A DNA stretch of 64,000 nucleotides. Source: Gemmatimonadaceae bacterium. GTDB lineage: Bacteria > Gemmatimonadota > Gemmatimonadetes > Gemmatimonadales > Gemmatimonadaceae. The DNA lies in assembly GCA_016720905.1 (NCBI GenBank), contig JADKJT010000019.1, positions 1-64,000 on the forward strand, read 5' to 3'. The notes beneath the pieces were generated by a model. That model did not search any database. It was not told the origin of the DNA and saw only the letters and a program-made list of their open reading frames with translations. Position 1 is the stretch's first letter; each line of letters opens with the position of its first letter. The position numbers and the translations under genes were made by a program. Shown here piece by piece: positions 1 through 8,489 of the stretch.

Positions 1-75
1 ACGCTGCCGTTCAACGGGTACGCCGATCAGGTGGCCTCGCTGTATGCCGGCATGGACCTTCGCAAGAACTATTGA
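1..75 (+). CDS. msrP: MsrP C-terminus (partial, enters from left edge)
   Basis: The window opens inside a reading frame that encodes 24 residues ending LYAGMDLRKNY and then a TGA at 73-75. The stretch NGYADQVASLY matches the conserved C-terminus of the periplasmic molybdopterin subunit of the MsrPQ methionine-sulfoxide reductase (YedY family). The next gene, msrQ, starts one base inside this stop codon, which is the usual msrP-msrQ order. Only the tail is visible, so the catalytic cysteine and Tat signal cannot be checked. Confidence 0.75.
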   Translation, partial: TLPFNGYADQVASLYAGMDLRKNY

Positions 76-686
76 TGGTGCGTCGGTGGATTCGGCCGGC
101 CCTCTGGGTGCTGGTCATCGCACCACTCGTGTGGATGATTGCCCGAGGCATCATGGGAGACCTTGGGGCCAATCCGATTGAGCGACTGGAAGACGAAACC
201 GGTCGATGGACGCTGCGCCTGCTGGCCGGCTCGCTCGCCGTTTCGCCGCTCGTGGCGTTCACGCGATGGGGATGGCTGGTTCGCGAACGACGCTTTCTAG
301 GACTTGGTGCGTTCTTCTATGCCGTCATGCACCTAAACGTGTACATCGGTCTCGACAATTTTTTTGATGTCGACGATATCGTGAAGGACGTGCTGAAACA
401 TCTGTACGTGACGGTCGGCATGACCGCGTTCCTGCTGCTGGTACCGCTCGCCGTCACCTCGACGAAAGGATGGGTCCGTCGGCTGGGCGGAAAACGGTGG
501 ACGCAACTGCATCGCCTGGTGTATGTGGCGGCAACCGCCGGGTGCGTCCATTTCATCTGGGCGGTGAAGAAGGACAAGACGGAACCGTTGATCTATGCGG
601 CGGTCTTCCTGGTCCTGTTCGCGCTGCGATTTGTCGAACGGCGGCCGACGGGCCGATCCCGACGCGAGGCCGGGCCAGTGGCGTGA
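75..686 (+). CDS. msrQ: MsrQ, haem-binding membrane subunit of MsrPQ
   Basis: This 203-residue protein has about six hydrophobic segments and is the quinol-oxidising inner-membrane subunit that passes electrons to MsrP to repair oxidised methionine in periplasmic proteins. Family hallmarks are the N-terminal segment with PLVWMIARG, the line GANPIERLEDETGRW near residue 35, histidines in transmembrane segments (MHLNVY; HRLVYVAATAGCVHF) and the motif RLGGKRWTQLHRLVY. The ATG at 75 overlaps the msrP stop (TGATG), so the two are translationally coupled; a TTG at 72 is an alternative. The length is normal for the family (about 200 residues). Confidence 0.93.
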   Translation: MVRRWIRPALWVLVIAPLVWMIARGIMGDLGANPIERLEDETGRWTLRLLAGSLAVSPLVAFTRWGWLVRERRFLGLGAFFYAVMHLNVYIGLDNFFDVDDIVKDVLKHLYVTVGMTAFLLLVPLAVTSTKGWVRRLGGKRWTQLHRLVYVAATAGCVHFIWAVKKDKTEPLIYAAVFLVLFALRFVERRPTGRSRREAGPVA

Positions 687-816
687 CGATGTGGTCCCCC
701 GGGGCGTCTACCTAAAGACGATACACCGCCCCAGGCGCCGATGCCGGCTCCGAACGCGTGACGCACACCTGGCCGGGGTGCCGTCTCGTGCCCGTTCGTG
801 CCTCACGTCCCTCTCG

Positions 817-3693
817 ATGTCCGTTTCCGTTGGCGCGAATGCCGCGCGTTCGGGCGCCCACCCGACGTCGAACGCCGCTACCGCTCCGCAAGGGGTGCGA
901 GCGGTCACGGCACCCCATGGCCAACCGGCATTCCAGTCGGTGGTGTTTGGTCGCGCGTGGGATGCGACGCTGTTGGGCGGACTCGGCGTGTATACGCTGG
1001 CGCTGTGCGTGTGGCTGGTGGTGAGTGCGCGTGGCGACGCGGCACCCGCCCGGGGGCCGGCGTTTGCCTCCGCCGTACTGTCATTGTGCGCGGCGGCACT
1101 GGCCATCCGCGCATCGCGCGAGAATCGCCTCGACCGGGGGAGCCGCCACTGTTGGCGCGTCATCGCCCTCGCCGTCGTCGTCAATGCCATCGGCAGCCTG
1201 ACAATCTCAGCCGGCGGCTCGTGGCTGGCCCCATCTGATGCCCGCACCGTGTCGGCGTATGCGGGACTCACCGCGCAGATGATGCTGTTGGTGGCGCTCC
1301 TGCAGAAGCCAAGCGCGCCGCAATCATCGCTGGACCAGGCGACCCTGTGGTTGGACGCGGCTACTGTCACGGTTGGCGGACTCCTGGTTGTGTGGTACGA
1401 CCTGCACGTGCTCTCCGGTGATCGGACTCCGTCGTCGCTCGGTGCGTTCATTCTTTCGCATCTGGTTGTCGTCGTGGACCTTGTGCTGTTGATGGTCACC
1501 TCGGTGCTGTGGCGACGCACGGCCTTCGCGCATCGGGCCTATGTGTTGCTCCTGCTGGCGGCGGCGTTGCTGGTGGGTGCGCTGTCCCACACGGCGGCTG
1601 TCGTTGTCCTTACGCGCGATGTCCCCGCGCCGGTGTGGCTCACCGCCATCGCGCCCATCAGCACGCTGCTCTTCGCGATTGCGGCCTGGTTGAAGTCGGC
1701 GACCGCCGGGGCGTTGGCGGTGCGCACGGCCGCGCACTCGGCGCGCGCGCAACTGAGCGCGAGCATCATCCCGTACGTGGCCGCACTTCCCGGCTTTGCG
1801 TTGCTGCTCAAGGCGTCGCATGAGCAGGCGCTGCAACCGGTTGGTGGCTTGGTGATCGGCGCGGTGGCCATCGCGATTCTCGCGTTTGCGCGTCAGGTTG
1901 CCTCAGCGCGCGAGGCCGTTCGCGCGCTGACGGAATCGGCGGCCAAGCACAACGAGGCGCGCTTTCAGGCACTCGTCCAGCACTCGAGTGACGTGATCAC
2001 GATTCTCGACGCGCGCGGATACATCCGCTATGTGAGTCCGTCGGTGGCGACCGTGCTGGGGCATGACTCGTCCCGCCTGGTGGGGACTCGTCTGGCCGAC
2101 CTGCTGCACCCGGAGGATGTTGAGGGGGCGACGATGTTCCTCGCCGATCTCGCACGATCGGCGGGGCCGCGCGCCACGCCCAGTCACCTGCCCGGCTCGT
2201 TCAAGCGCGAATGGCGGATTGCCCATGCCAACGGCGACTGGATGTCGGTGGACAACGTGGGGACCAATCTGCTCCGCGAGCCGGTGGTGCAGGGGTTGGT
2301 GCTCAATACCCGCGATGTCACGGAGCAGAGCGTTATCAAACAGCAGTACATGCACCAGGCGTTTCACGATCCGCTTACCGACTTGGCGAATCGCTCGCTG
2401 TTTCTCTATCAGGTGGGTCATGCGTTGGCCCGCGCTACTCGGCAGCAGCATGCCGTCACCGTGCTCTTCCTGGATCTCGACAATTTCAAGACCGTCAACG
2501 ACTCGCTCGGGCATGCGGCCGGCGATCGGTTACTGGTGGAAGCGGCCCGGCGCTTGTCGTCCTGCGTCCGGGATAGTGACCTGATTGCGCGTTTGGGCGG
2601 GGACGAATTTGCGATGCTCATTGAGGATGGTGACGGGGACGATGACGTGCTTGGCATCGCCGAGCGCATCGCCGACGCGCTCTCGAGGCCCTTCAAGTTG
2701 AGCGGCAAGGAAGTGTTTGTCGGCGCCAGCATCGGCATTGCCCGCACGTCGCGTGGCGAGACCACTGACGATCTGGTGCGAAACGCCGATGTGGCGATGT
2801 ACGTGGCCAAGACGCGCGGCAAGGGTGGCTATGTCCTGTTCGAGCCGGAAATGCACGCGGCGGCGATGGATCGCTTGGTGGTGGAAGCCGACCTGCGTGC
2901 GGCGATCGACCGCGAGGAGTTCCTGCTGGAGTATCAGCCGATCGTGCTGCTGGCCACCGGTGAGATCATCGGCGCCGAGGCGCTGGTGCGATGGGCGTGT
3001 CGCGAGCGCGGAACCGTGCCCCCGGGGTTGTTCATTCCGATTGCCGAGGAGACCGGTCTGATTGTCCCGATCGGGCGCTGGGTGTTGCGGCGCGCGTGTC
3101 GAATGGCCAGGCAGTGGGAGCAGGAACGCGGTCATCCCATGCGCATCACCGTCAACCTGTCCGGCCGCCAGTTGCAGGATCCGGGCATTGTGGACGATGT
3201 GCGTGCCGCCCTGCGCGACTCCGGGCTCGATCCCAAGCATCTGGTGCTCGAACTGACCGAGAGCATGCTGATGCAGAATACCGACCTTTCCATGGCGCGC
3301 CTTACCGCGCTCAAGGGCCTGGGCGTGTCCCTGGCTATCGACGACTTCGGGACCGGTTATTCTTCCCTGAGCTATCTGCAGCGCTATCCGATCGACATCC
3401 TGAAGATCGACAAGGCGTTCGTGGATGTCATCGATAAGGGAGGCGAGGGTCCAGTGCTGGCCAGTGCGATTGTGGCGCTCGGAGAAACGCTGCGGATGAG
3501 TACCGTGGCGGAGGGGATCGAGACGGAGGCGCAGCGCGGCAAGCTATTACAGCTGGGCTGCGAACTGGGACAGGGGTACCTGTTCGCGCCGCCGCTCGAG
3601 GCGACAGAGTTCTATCGCCTGCTCCTCGTCCGTGGCGCACGCTCGTATTCGCCGCTACGACGGCATCGCGAAATGGGTGCCCACGCCGCGTAA
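817..3693 (+). CDS. Membrane PAS-GGDEF-EAL protein (cyclic-di-GMP turnover)
   Basis: This 958-residue protein starts with about nine predicted transmembrane helices (roughly residues 45-365), followed by a PAS domain (about 385-500, with LVQHSSDVITILDARG), a GGDEF domain (signature GGDEF at 594-598) and an EAL domain (EAL at 721-723, later DDFGTGYSSLSYL). The GGDEF motif is canonical, so diguanylate cyclase activity is plausible. The EAL motif and its downstream metal-ligand motifs are also intact, so phosphodiesterase activity is possible. Which one dominates cannot be told from sequence. The frame is open upstream to 595 but that would overlap msrQ; ATG 817 gives a sensible start, though no strong Shine-Dalgarno precedes it. 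Not in an operon with msrQ (130 bp gap). Confidence 0.9.
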   Translation: MSVSVGANAARSGAHPTSNAATAPQGVRAVTAPHGQPAFQSVVFGRAWDATLLGGLGVYTLALCVWLVVSARGDAAPARGPAFASAVLSLCAAALAIRASRENRLDRGSRHCWRVIALAVVVNAIGSLTISAGGSWLAPSDARTVSAYAGLTAQMMLLVALLQKPSAPQSSLDQATLWLDAATVTVGGLLVVWYDLHVLSGDRTPSSLGAFILSHLVVVVDLVLLMVTSVLWRRTAFAHRAYVLLLLAAALLVGALSHTAAVVVLTRDVPAPVWLTAIAPISTLLFAIAAWLKSATAGALAVRTAAHSARAQLSASIIPYVAALPGFALLLKASHEQALQPVGGLVIGAVAIAILAFARQVASAREAVRALTESAAKHNEARFQALVQHSSDVITILDARGYIRYVSPSVATVLGHDSSRLVGTRLADLLHPEDVEGATMFLADLARSAGPRATPSHLPGSFKREWRIAHANGDWMSVDNVGTNLLREPVVQGLVLNTRDVTEQSVIKQQYMHQAFHDPLTDLANRSLFLYQVGHALARATRQQHAVTVLFLDLDNFKTVNDSLGHAAGDRLLVEAARRLSSCVRDSDLIARLGGDEFAMLIEDGDGDDDVLGIAERIADALSRPFKLSGKEVFVGASIGIARTSRGETTDDLVRNADVAMYVAKTRGKGGYVLFEPEMHAAAMDRLVVEADLRAAIDREEFLLEYQPIVLLATGEIIGAEALVRWACRERGTVPPGLFIPIAEETGLIVPIGRWVLRRACRMARQWEQERGHPMRITVNLSGRQLQDPGIVDDVRAALRDSGLDPKHLVLELTESMLMQNTDLSMARLTALKGLGVSLAIDDFGTGYSSLSYLQRYPIDILKIDKAFVDVIDKGGEGPVLASAIVALGETLRMSTVAEGIETEAQRGKLLQLGCELGQGYLFAPPLEATEFYRLLLVRGARSYSPLRRHREMGAHAA

Positions 3694-3733
3694 TACTTCG
3701 CGTAGCGCCCTGCATCCGGCGCCGGCCCAGGTG

Positions 3734-5014
3734 ATGACGCCCCGGACGTTCGACGCCTTTGCCATCGCTGCCCCCGGGCTGGCGCCCCTGCTGGCTGATG
3801 AACTCCGCGCGCTTGATGTGGTGATCGGTGAGGTGAGTGCGGCGGGCGTGGTGTTTCCCGCGACGATTGCCTCGTTGCTGCATGTGAACCTGTGGTCGCG
3901 GCTCGCCACGCGGGTGATCGTGCGTGTGGCCGAGTTCACGGCCCGCGACTTCGCCACACTGGAAAAGCAGTCAAAACGGGTGCCGTGGTCGACATTGATT
4001 GCGCCCGGCGCCGCTGTGCGCTTCCGCGTGACGTGCCGGAAATCCCGACTCTATCATTCCGACGCCGTGGCAGAGCGTGTCGCGCGGGCAGTGGCTGGCG
4101 CGGTGCCGTCAGCGTCGGTGCTGGCCCGTGAAATCGGTGACGAAGTGCAGGACGACGCCGTGGACGTTGACCTGTCCGCGCGGGTCTCGAGCGACGCTGA
4201 GTCGTCGCAATTGATTGTGGTGCGGTTCGAGCATGACCGTTGCACGATCAGTCTGGACAGTTCCGGCGACTTGCTGCATCGACGCGGATGGCGACAGGCC
4301 GTGGCGAAGGCGCCGTTGCGGGAGACGTTGGCGGCAGCCATGCTGGCCGCGTGCGACTGGCACGGTGATGTGCCGTTGATCGATCCGTTTTGCGGCTCGG
4401 GCACCATTGGCATCGAAGGCGCGCTGCGGGCGCGCAACATGGCTCCCGGATTGACTCGACGATTTGCGCTGGAGGGCTGGCCCGGCGTGAGCGCATCATG
4501 GGTGGCGGCACAACGCGACGCGGCGCGGATGCTCGCGCGACCCACGGCGGGGGTGCCCATTCGAATGAGTGATCGCGATGCCGGTGCCTGCGCCGCAGCG
4601 CGTGCGAATGCCGAGCGGGCCGGCGTGGCGGCCGATGTCGAGATCACGCAGTGTGCGATTTCGGCCGTCGATCTCTCGGCGCTTGGTCCGCGCGGACTCG
4701 TGCTTACGAATCCGCCCTACGGACTGCGCGTCAGCGAAGGGGCCGATCTGCGCGCGCTCTACGCGCGACTGGGTGACATCGTGCGCACCGGAGGACCGGA
4801 CTGGCGCCTTGGGCTGTTGGTGCCTGATCGCCACCTCGCGGCACAGACCCGACTGCAGTTTGAGTCGCTCCTCCGAACGTCCAACGGCGGGATCGGGGTG
4901 TCGGTGGAACGATCAAAGGGCAAACCCGCGCGACGCCAGGGTGCCGCCCGGGCGGGGGGCTGCGGCGTCAGGCGCGGAAGAGTGGGGAGTCGCGAACCAC
5001 CCGCGCCACTCTGA
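3734..5014 (+). CDS. THUMP-domain class I RNA methyltransferase (RlmL/UPF0020 type)
   Basis: This 426-residue protein has an N-terminal THUMP region (about residues 1-165) followed by a Rossmann methyltransferase. SAM-site motif DPFCGSGTIGIEGAL and catalytic motif NPPYGLRVSE are both intact; NPPY is typical of enzymes that methylate an exocyclic amine such as guanine N2 in RNA. It resembles the RlmL half of E. coli RlmKL, so 23S rRNA is the likely target, but related proteins modify tRNA and the substrate is not proven. The chosen ATG immediately precedes the conserved TFDAFAIAAPGLAPLLADEL. The last about 35 residues are basic and low in complexity and overlap the convergent kinase gene by 47 bp. 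Confidence 0.85.
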   Translation: MTPRTFDAFAIAAPGLAPLLADELRALDVVIGEVSAAGVVFPATIASLLHVNLWSRLATRVIVRVAEFTARDFATLEKQSKRVPWSTLIAPGAAVRFRVTCRKSRLYHSDAVAERVARAVAGAVPSASVLAREIGDEVQDDAVDVDLSARVSSDAESSQLIVVRFEHDRCTISLDSSGDLLHRRGWRQAVAKAPLRETLAAAMLAACDWHGDVPLIDPFCGSGTIGIEGALRARNMAPGLTRRFALEGWPGVSASWVAAQRDAARMLARPTAGVPIRMSDRDAGACAAARANAERAGVAADVEITQCAISAVDLSALGPRGLVLTNPPYGLRVSEGADLRALYARLGDIVRTGGPDWRLGLLVPDRHLAAQTRLQFESLLRTSNGGIGVSVERSKGKPARRQGAARAGGCGVRRGRVGSREPPAPL

Positions 5015-5564
5015 ATCGATCGACGCAATTCAACGGCGCGATGGAAACGTGAGATCCAGTCGCCACGGACGATCGTGAATGGCGCTCAGGGGGCGGGCGA
5101 GGGATTTCGAACAACGCGTGCAGTTCGGTGCGACGGTCGCCTCGGTCGCGCACGCCATCGGCAACCCAGGGCGCGTCGATATCCAGCAGCAAGTAGTGCG
5201 CCGGACGGCGGGCCAGGGCGGCGTCTTCGATGAACTGGGGACAGCGTCCAAAGTAGTGGTGGCAATACACGACGGTGCTGACGAGATCGGTGTCGTGGAT
5301 CAGGCGGGCGTCTCCTCGGGCAAGCGCGCGCGCCAGGTACTCGTCCTCCAGCGCCATCTGCCCTTTCGCGATGGGCCCGTGGTCGCGGAAGTCCAATGGC
5401 GCTCCCTTCGTTGCGGCGTACTCGCGAACGAATTCCGGAACCGCCAGTGCCCCATAGTGTTCGGCCAGCTGTCCGGCGAGCGTCGTCTTCCCGACCGACT
5501 CCGATCCGGTCAGGACGACGCGGGTGATGCGATCAGCGTCGTTCGATTGGCGGAGCGTTTCCAT
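4968..5564 (-). CDS. NadR-like P-loop kinase (nicotinamide riboside kinase type), probably frameshifted near its C-terminus
   Basis: The N-terminus carries a Walker A loop GSESVGKTTLA followed by EFVREYA and DTDLVSTVVYCHHYFG, the pattern of the ribosylnicotinamide kinase domain of NadR. The length is about that of a stand-alone kinase (198 residues). From about 5095 downward the frame no longer looks like the family. Another frame of the same strand reads TIVRGDWISRFHRAVELRR, which is the expected C-terminal segment, so an indel around 5075-5100 is likely. The gene overlaps the upstream pnuC by 55 bp, implying one operon. Partner transporter and riboswitch context leave open whether the substrate is nicotinamide riboside or thiamine. 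Confidence 0.75.
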   Translation of the reverse strand: METLRQSNDADRITRVVLTGSESVGKTTLAGQLAEHYGALAVPEFVREYAATKGAPLDFRDHGPIAKGQMALEDEYLARALARGDARLIHDTDLVSTVVYCHHYFGRCPQFIEDAALARRPAHYLLLDIDAPWVADGVRDRGDRRTELHALFEIPRPPPERHSRSSVATGSHVSIAPLNCVDRFRVARVVRDSPLFRA

Positions 5565-6145
5565 TGCACGAGACCGATGATGGCCAACACGAGAAACACC
5601 GCGTAGAGCACGGCCGTAAGCCGGAGTCCGCGCGACAGGAGGAGGGGAACGTACACCACATCAACGGCAATCCAGAGCAGCCAGTTCTCGAGCAGTTTCC
5701 GGGTCATCATCCACTGCGCGATGAGACTGACCGACACCAGCGCGGCATCGAGATGCGGAAGCGCCGAGCCCGGAATGCGCGACGTGATGGTGGACAGCAC
5801 GAGCCAGGTGGCCATTCCCACTCCGGCCAGAAGCAACAGGAGCGCTGCGGGTGTGCGTGTCACCACCACCGGCACGCGAAGGCCGCCACCGCGCGCCCAA
5901 TGCCACCAGCCATAAAATGACAGCACCAGGTAGACCACCTGCAATCCGGTGTCCGAGTAGAGGCCTGTTCGGGCGAAAACCACGATATAGAAGCCGGCGT
6001 TGAGCACGCCCAGTGGCCAGTTCCAGATATTTTCACGGGTGACCAGCCAGACGTTGAGGACGCCGGTGATGAAACCGAACAGCTCCGCGCAGGAGCTGCC
6101 GTGCGCGCCTAGCCAGGCGCAGAGATCACGCGTGCCGTCGACCAT
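5510..6145 (-). CDS. pnuC: PnuC-family vitamin transporter
   Basis: This 211-residue inner-membrane protein has about seven hydrophobic segments. Conserved family blocks are present: ENIWNWPLGVLN, LYSDTGLQVVYLVLSFYGWW and ENWLLWIAVDVVY. PnuC proteins facilitate diffusion of nicotinamide riboside; close relatives PnuT carry thiamine. Start ATG 6145 is chosen because the family begins just before ELFGFITGVLNVW; the frame stays open 74 codons further upstream, but that would cover the riboswitch of the divergent gene. Downstream it overlaps a NadR-like kinase that would trap the imported vitamin by phosphorylation. The neighbouring thiamine riboswitch makes PnuT function a real alternative. Confidence 0.85.
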   Translation of the reverse strand: MVDGTRDLCAWLGAHGSSCAELFGFITGVLNVWLVTRENIWNWPLGVLNAGFYIVVFARTGLYSDTGLQVVYLVLSFYGWWHWARGGGLRVPVVVTRTPAALLLLLAGVGMATWLVLSTITSRIPGSALPHLDAALVSVSLIAQWMMTRKLLENWLLWIAVDVVYVPLLLSRGLRLTAVLYAVFLVLAIIGLVQWKRSANRTTLIASPASS

Positions 6146-6196
6146 ATCGGTGAAGGTAGCGCGCGCGCGGTCTGCGCGGATATGTTGTACCGACAA

Positions 6197-6279
6197 GACC
6201 GGGGTGCCTGCCGCACTGTCGCGCGCAGGCTGAGAGAGTCCCGCTGAACCTGATCCGGTTCGTACCGGCGTAGGGAGTC
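6197..6279 (+). promoter_or_regulatory. TPP (THI-box) riboswitch
   Basis: The stretch has all conserved blocks of the thiamine-pyrophosphate aptamer in order: GGGGTGCC at 6201, GGCTGAGA at 6228, CCGCTGAACCTGATCCGGTT at 6241-6260, and the closing ACCGGCGTAGGGA. GAC at 6197-6199 pairs with GTC at 6277-6279 to form P1. The final GGGAG (6273-6277) is also the only good Shine-Dalgarno, 7 nt before the ATG at 6285, so ligand binding would directly occlude ribosome loading. It controls only the plus-strand TonB receptor; pnuC is transcribed away from it. Confidence 0.95.
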
Positions 6280-6284
6280 CCTCT

Positions 6285-8381
6285 ATGATCACGCGTGTAA
6301 ACGTGCGCCGATGGCGCTCGTCCTGGCTGGCCGCCGCCATCAGCATCTCGCTGCCTACCGCCGCCAATGCCCAGTCTGTTCCGCCCTCGCGTCGCGACAG
6401 CAGTCAGCGCGCCGATACCGGTCAACGCATCGAGCGCGTGCTCGTGTCGGCCATTCGTGCCGGCGACACGGCACCCATCTCCCAGTCGACCATCGGGCGG
6501 GACGTCATCGCGCCGCGACATTTCGGACAGGACGTTCCGCTCCTGTTGCAGGGCGCATCCCCGTCGCTGACCGCGCATACGGAAACCGGCACGCCGTGGG
6601 GGTACAGCTACCTGCGGCTGCGGGGCCTCGACCAGACGCGCATCAACATCACGATTGACGGCATTCCGCTCAACGACATGGAGGACCAGGTCCTCTATTT
6701 CGCCAACTTCGCCGATCTGATGGCGAGTGTGCAGACGGTGCAAGTGCAACGTGGCGTTGGAACGAGCACGGCCGGCACGGCGTCGTTTGCCGGTTCCGTC
6801 AATTTCGAAACGATGCCGGTGGCACTGAAGGATGCCGGCGGGGACATCAGTCTTCAGCTGGGTTCGTTCGGTGCGCAACGTGCCAGTGTGTCGTTCCGGT
6901 CGGGGCTCACGGACAGTCGTTTCGCGGTGTACGGGCGGGCCAGTGCGCTGCGTACGAACGGCTATCGCGATCACAGCGGCGTGATGGGGCGCACGGGGTT
7001 TGTCGGTGCGGGCTGGTTCGGGGCGCGGACCATCGTCAAGGCGACTGCGCTGGTCGGATTGCTTGCCGATACGCTGTCATATACAGGCGCCACACGGGCC
7101 GAACTGGATGCGAATCGACGCTACAATCCGTTGGCGCCTGACGAACTGGACAAGTTCGGACAACAGCTGCTGGCGCTTTCCGTCTCCCACGTGTTGTCCG
7201 ACGCGGCCACGGTGAGCTCCACCGTCTATCGCAATTCGGCGAGTGGCCACTACGACTACTTCTACGACGCGGATCGGTATCGATATGGTCTGGCCCATAC
7301 CTGGTACGGTACCACCAGTGCGGTCAACGTCGAACACGGTGATTGGCACCTGAATCTTGGTGTGAACGCGAACACGTACGCGCGTGCGCATCGGGCGTTC
7401 CTGCGACCGGATCTTACGGCGGCGCTGTATGACAACACCGGCCACAAGCAGGACGCGAGCGCGTTTGCCAAAGCCTCGCTGGACCAGGGGCGGGTGCGCT
7501 GGTTTGCCGACCTGCAGACGCGATGGATGCGATTTCGCTATACGCCCGATGTCCGTGCCGGTGTCGATGCGCGGAGCATCGACTGGACTTTTTTCAATCC
7601 CAAGGCGGGCGCCACGGTACGACTGGGTGGGGCGTGGAGTGCTTTTGCATCGTACGGCGTCACGACGCGCGAGCCGGCGCGCAGTGACCTGCTGGCTGGC
7701 GACGATGACCTCAACGCCGGGAACGTGGCCGACTACGGCGACTTCTCACGCGTCAAACCCGAATCGGTGCGGGACGCCGAGGCGGGAGTGAAATGGCTGG
7801 CCGACGGACGCTCACTGCAGGCCAACGTCTACAGCATGGATTTCCGGAACGACATTGCCCGCATTGGTGCGCCCACCGCGTCGGGATCGGTGCTGCGGCG
7901 CAACGTGGGGGCGAGCTATCGGCGCGGCGTGGAGGTTGATGGGCGGTGGACCATTGCGCCGCGTGTCGTGGTGGCGGGCAACGCCGCATGGAGTGCGAAC
8001 CGCATCCGGTCATTCACCGATTCGTCGCGCGGCACGCCGGTGGTGCGACGCCACGTCGAACCATTGCTCACGCCGCGGTACATGAGTGCGCATCGGGTCG
8101 AGCTGTCGGCGAGTCGGGTGTGGACGGTGACGGCGGAAGGTCGCTACCAATCGCGCGCCTTTCTGGACAACACGAGCAGCGTCGATCGGGTGCTGCCGGA
8201 CTTCTACGTGCTGGACGCGACGGCGCGCGCCGAGTGGGGGCGCTATGCGGTGACCGTGCGCGGGGCGAATCTCGGGAACACGCAGAAGTTCGGGAGCGGA
8301 TCGGTGAGTGGAACGGGCACCGTGCGGTACTTCGTGCTCCCGGTGCGGGCGGTATTTGCCACGGTGGATGTGAAGTTCTGA
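6285..8381 (+). CDS. TonB-dependent outer-membrane receptor under TPP-riboswitch control (probable thiamine receptor)
   Basis: This 698-residue protein has a signal peptide ending near TAANAQS, a plug domain (about residues 55-165, with GVGTSTAGTASFAGSVNFETM) and a C-terminal 22-strand-type barrel ending in the aromatic residue F (ATVDVKF), all typical of TonB-dependent receptors. The THI box directly in front of it, whose Shine-Dalgarno is part of the aptamer, indicates that it is repressed when thiamine pyrophosphate is plentiful; uptake of thiamine or a derivative is therefore the best guess. The divergent pnuC/kinase operon would supply the inner-membrane step and the trapping kinase. The ligand itself cannot be read from sequence. 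Confidence 0.9.
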   Translation: MITRVNVRRWRSSWLAAAISISLPTAANAQSVPPSRRDSSQRADTGQRIERVLVSAIRAGDTAPISQSTIGRDVIAPRHFGQDVPLLLQGASPSLTAHTETGTPWGYSYLRLRGLDQTRINITIDGIPLNDMEDQVLYFANFADLMASVQTVQVQRGVGTSTAGTASFAGSVNFETMPVALKDAGGDISLQLGSFGAQRASVSFRSGLTDSRFAVYGRASALRTNGYRDHSGVMGRTGFVGAGWFGARTIVKATALVGLLADTLSYTGATRAELDANRRYNPLAPDELDKFGQQLLALSVSHVLSDAATVSSTVYRNSASGHYDYFYDADRYRYGLAHTWYGTTSAVNVEHGDWHLNLGVNANTYARAHRAFLRPDLTAALYDNTGHKQDASAFAKASLDQGRVRWFADLQTRWMRFRYTPDVRAGVDARSIDWTFFNPKAGATVRLGGAWSAFASYGVTTREPARSDLLAGDDDLNAGNVADYGDFSRVKPESVRDAEAGVKWLADGRSLQANVYSMDFRNDIARIGAPTASGSVLRRNVGASYRRGVEVDGRWTIAPRVVVAGNAAWSANRIRSFTDSSRGTPVVRRHVEPLLTPRYMSAHRVELSASRVWTVTAEGRYQSRAFLDNTSSVDRVLPDFYVLDATARAEWGRYAVTVRGANLGNTQKFGSGSVSGTGTVRYFVLPVRAVFATVDVKF

Positions 8382-8489
8382 GAGCATTGGCGGGGAGGAA
8401 TGGCCTTCAATCCCCCCTCACTGCATCCAGCGTGCTCGCTTTGACGAATGGCATAGTGCAGGTTGTCTATTGCCCGTGGTGGAGCGTGC

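Noticed and set aside
595..816. Upstream extension of the GGDEF-EAL gene
   Set aside because: It would overlap msrQ by about 90 bp and adds a basic, domain-free leader; ATG 817 is more sensible.
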